Shown: one piece after another, positions 30,920 through 33,141 of the stretch
Layout of the letters: every line of letters begins with the position of its first letter
Numbering within the stretch: position 1 is the stretch's first letter
Program-made: the position numbers and the translations under genes
The notes under the pieces: generated by a model
The model's database searches: none
What the model saw: only the letters and a program-made list of their open reading frames with translations
What the model was told of the DNA's origin: nothing
Origin: an uncultured Ruminococcus sp.
Lineage (GTDB): Bacteria > Bacillota > Clostridia > Oscillospirales > Ruminococcaceae
DNA: 33,141 nt
Assembly: GCA_910579955.1 (NCBI GenBank)
Contig: CAJTWE010000028.1
Span: 1 to 33,141 of the forward strand
Direction of reading: 5' to 3'

Positions 30920-31191
30920 CACATGAAGAAATTATGGAGAGACTCACAGAGGTATTTCGTGAAGTGTTTGATGACGATACTATTTCTATAAATGACGGTA
31001 CTACTGCAAATGATATAGATGAATGGGATAGTATTGAACATATCAACCTCATCGAAGCAGTTGAGAAAGAGTTTTCAATGAACTTTCAGATGCGTGAAGT
31101 TTCCAGTATGAAGAATGTTGGTGAAATGGCAGATATCATTATGTCAAGAGCCGGCAGTGCTGTAAAAAAGAAGCGTGGATTTTTTAGATAA
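30916..31191 (+). CDS. Acyl carrier protein
   Basis: A 91-aa acidic ACP with the phosphopantetheine attachment serine Ser39 in DEWDSIEHINLIEAVEKEF. The C-terminal KKKRGFFR tail is more basic than in fatty-acid ACPs, hinting at membrane association. Its ATG overlaps the FkbH stop by four bases, and a terminator follows. It is thus the dedicated carrier of this operon, most likely carrying the group handed to the MBOAT protein. Confidence 0.93.
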   Translation: MTHEEIMERLTEVFREVFDDDTISINDGTTANDIDEWDSIEHINLIEAVEKEFSMNFQMREVSSMKNVGEMADIIMSRAGSAVKKKRGFFR

Positions 31192-31222
31192 TTATTATGC
31201 TTTTAATAAAAATCAAATTTGT

Positions 31223-31247
31223 CTCCCTTTTCAAGGGAGGCTTTTTT
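31223..31247 (+). terminator. Terminator of the acylation operon
   Basis: CTCCCTT pairs with AAGGGAG around a 3-base loop, followed by GCTTTTTT. It ends the four-gene operon. Confidence 0.88.
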
Positions 31248-31320
31248 ATAAACTCTTTTTTAATTATAAATGATAAAAATAATAAAATGATTGCTTAGAC
31301 AGCATTTTTTCCTAAAGTGC

Positions 31321-31349
31321 TTGACAAAATAAAGTAAATATGATACAAT
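31321..31349 (+). promoter_or_regulatory. Promoter of the GH9 gene
   Basis: TTGACA (31321-31326), a 17-base spacer, TACAAT (31344-31349), followed by the ribosome site GGAGG at 31373-31377. Confidence 0.85.
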
Positions 31350-31382
31350 AAAACCAAAATTATGTTTATTTTGGAGGTAATT

Positions 31383-33141
31383 ATGAAGAAATTAAAGAAA
31401 CGTATTGCTTCGGCGCTTACCGCTGCGGTGATAGGTACAAGCAGTGTAGCTGCCAGCTTGTCAATTGCTCCTATGAGCGCTGATGCGGCTGACGCAAACT
31501 ACATGGAAGCTCTTGCCATGTCTCTGTATTTCTATGATTCCAACGCTTGTGGAACTGGAATTACAGATGGCCCTCTTACATGGAGAGGCGATTGTCATAC
31601 ATATGATGCAGAAGCTTCTGTAGGCAATCTTGACGGTTCTCTGAAATCTATAGTCGATCCGGACGGAGACGGAAAGGTCGATGTTTCAGGCGGATGGCAT
31701 GATGCAGGTGACCATATCAAGTTCAATCTTACTATTGGCTTTGGTCTTTCAAGCCTTGCAATGTCTGAATATCTCAACGAGGGAATCTATGCAAAGGCAG
31801 GCTGCCGTGATCATCTTGAGTATGAGATGAAGTGGGGCGCTGACTACCTCATGAAAACAACATTCCTCGATGATTCAGGCAATGTTGCAGCTATAGCTCA
31901 CGTTGTAGCAGACGGTGGCGTTGATCATAGCATATGGTCTGCTCCTGAAGTTCAGACTTATGATCGTCCGGTATATTGGCTGACAGCTTCAAAGAACAAC
32001 TCTGCTGTATGCGGAGAAATGGCTTCCGGTCTTGCCGGTGCAGCTTATGTATTTAAGGATTCTAATCCTTCATATGCTGCTGAATGTATTAAATATGCAA
32101 AGGCACTTGTAAACTTTGGTAAGACTCATGTTGGAAATGAAGGCGGCGGACTCCATAGTTTCTATGGTACTGATTCAATGTATCAGGATGAAATGGCACT
32201 TGCTGATACCTGGCTTTGGGTTTGCGGTGAAGGCAGCAAGCCAACACTCACTCCGGATAGAGGTCAGTATAGTGGCATCTATGACTATGACAAGTATACA
32301 TGGGATAAGGTATGGCAGGGCTATTCCGCAATGATGTATAAGGCTACTGGCGATAATGTATTTGCCGAAGAGCTTAAATTTGAACTTAACAAACAGGGCG
32401 GTCTGAACGAAGGCAACTATAATGCTAACGGTTGGGGTGCTTCACGTTATAACTGCGCTAAGCAGATGGATGCATATGTTATTGCAAATGGCGATGCAAA
32501 CTCAAGCTATGCAAAGGGTGCAAAGTTCCAGCTTGACTATATACTCGGCAATAACAGCTTTGGTTACAGCTTCCTTCTTGGTTACGGCGATAACTGGCCT
32601 ACACATATTCACCACCGTGCAGCTAACCCTGGTGAGGGCAATCAGACATCTGCCGATAACATAGAAGCTAAGTATACAAACTACGGTATGCTGGTAGGCG
32701 GTCCTGATGGCAGCGGTTACGAAGATCATTCTGATAGATATCAGTATACAGAAGGTGCGCTTGATTACAATGGCTGCTTTGCTATCGCGTGTGCTTGTGC
32801 AGCAAACCTGTATGGCGGCGATGCTTCTACACTTAAAGCAAAGCTTCCTTCTATTTCTGAAATTAACGAAAACTTTACATTTGGTTCTTCCGGTGGCGAT
32901 GTAACTACTACAACCACAGAAGAAACAACAACTACTACAACTGATACTACTACAACCACAGAAGAGACAACAACTACTACAGATAACACAACAACTACTG
33001 AGGAAAGCACAACTACAACAGACGGCACAACAACTACTAAGGATAGCACAACTACAACAGTAAACACTACAACCACAACAAAGGGTACAACAACAACCAA
33101 TACTCCTAAGCCAGACGGCTACACATGGGAAGCTGGCGAGT
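31383..33141 (+). CDS. GH9 endoglucanase, 3' end outside the window
   Basis: At least 586 codons, still open at the window edge. Residues 1-36 form a signal peptide (ending ADA). Residues 37-495 are a glycoside hydrolase family 9 catalytic domain, with the general-base aspartates in GGWHDAGDHIKF (Asp107, Asp110), the HIHHRAANPG motif (His410, His411, Arg412), and the acid glutamate Glu457 in YTEGALDYNGCFA. It hydrolyses beta-1,4-glucan outside the cell. Residues 508-574 are a Thr/Glu/Asp linker, and KPDGYTWEAGE begins the next module, likely a binding module or dockerin beyond the edge. GGAGG stands five bases before the ATG. Confidence 0.95.
   Translation, partial: MKKLKKRIASALTAAVIGTSSVAASLSIAPMSADAADANYMEALAMSLYFYDSNACGTGITDGPLTWRGDCHTYDAEASVGNLDGSLKSIVDPDGDGKVDVSGGWHDAGDHIKFNLTIGFGLSSLAMSEYLNEGIYAKAGCRDHLEYEMKWGADYLMKTTFLDDSGNVAAIAHVVADGGVDHSIWSAPEVQTYDRPVYWLTASKNNSAVCGEMASGLAGAAYVFKDSNPSYAAECIKYAKALVNFGKTHVGNEGGGLHSFYGTDSMYQDEMALADTWLWVCGEGSKPTLTPDRGQYSGIYDYDKYTWDKVWQGYSAMMYKATGDNVFAEELKFELNKQGGLNEGNYNANGWGASRYNCAKQMDAYVIANGDANSSYAKGAKFQLDYILGNNSFGYSFLLGYGDNWPTHIHHRAANPGEGNQTSADNIEAKYTNYGMLVGGPDGSGYEDHSDRYQYTEGALDYNGCFAIACACAANLYGGDASTLKAKLPSISEINENFTFGSSGGDVTTTTTEETTTTTTDTTTTTEETTTTTDNTTTTEESTTTTDGTTTTKDSTTTTVNTTTTTKGTTTTNTPKPDGYTWEAGE
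32904..33104 (+). repeat. Thr-rich linker of imperfect ACA/ACT triplet repeats
   Basis: About 67 codons, mostly ACA and ACT with GAA, GAT and AAC interspersed, encoding blocks of four to six Thr separated by acidic or Asn residues. Such linkers join catalytic and binding modules in cellulases and can change length by slippage. Confidence 0.85.

Noticed and set aside
32765..33100. Val-rich minus-strand ORF at the window end
   Set aside because: It is the reverse complement of the Thr triplet linker of the GH9 gene; no start site or independent support.
32904..33104. Repeated units considered as a CRISPR array or telomere-like repeat
   Set aside because: The repeats are coding triplets in frame with the GH9 gene; there are no spacers or constant repeats, and no cas genes in the window.

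Overview
The window looks like a chromosomal stretch from a fibre-degrading Ruminococcus-type gut or rumen Firmicute. It is AT-rich. It carries dockerin-tailed secreted proteins and a GH9 endoglucanase with a Thr-rich linker, and its genes have Firmicute-style GGAGG ribosome sites and TTGACA/TATAAT promoters. The genus is an inference from the dockerins, which end in patterns such as VFDLCLLK, not a measured placement.

Layout. (1) 60-4016: a core pdxS-pdxT operon (vitamin B6), then on the minus strand a secreted DUF4874/DUF4832 protein ending in a dockerin. (2) About 4056-6146: small regulator cassettes. These are two paralogous XRE regulators with duplicated divergent promoters whose spacer sequences differ, a ribbon-helix-helix protein under a palindromic promoter, and two unknown small proteins. 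(3) 6386-16110: accessory genes. These are an AAA ATPase with a PD-(D/E)XK nuclease tail, an XRE regulator with paired operators, and a tyrosine recombinase. The recombinase and a perfect-consensus promoter lie between two inverted copies of a loxP-like palindrome. The promoter points at a membrane-protein gene and two large related dockerin-bearing secreted proteins, the first interrupted by an in-frame amber codon. (4) 16228-17638: two unknown minus-strand genes, then an intergenic region rich in inverted repeats. (5) 18136-24720: a phage replication module: sigma-like regulator, Gp157-like protein, P-loop ATPase, helicase, VRR nuclease, DUF669 protein and DUF4406-like protein. It ends in a chimeric gene that fuses the front of a phage primase to the tail of a large serine recombinase. 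(6) 24896-24971: tRNA-Pro(GGG), where the core chromosome appears to resume. (7) 25214-31191: a four-gene operon of MBOAT acyltransferase, AlgX/AlgJ-like membrane protein, FkbH-like HAD enzyme and acyl carrier protein, which I read as an envelope acylation system probably using a glyceryl-ACP donor. (8) 31383 to the window end: a GH9 endoglucanase, cut off by the window edge.

How it fits together. Regions 2-5 look like an accessory island built from more than one mobile element. A 24-bp direct repeat (23/24 identical) at 6311 and 24806 brackets most of it. The most interesting structure is the recombinase plus outward promoter between inverted sites (8448-9773), which has the architecture of a phase-variation switch for dockerin-bearing surface proteins. 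The primase-recombinase fusion marks a deletion that probably removed the rest of a prophage and its integrase catalytic domain. A structured leader before the sigma-like gene (18006-18135) may be a terminator or ribosome-site switch. No CRISPR array or rRNA was seen.
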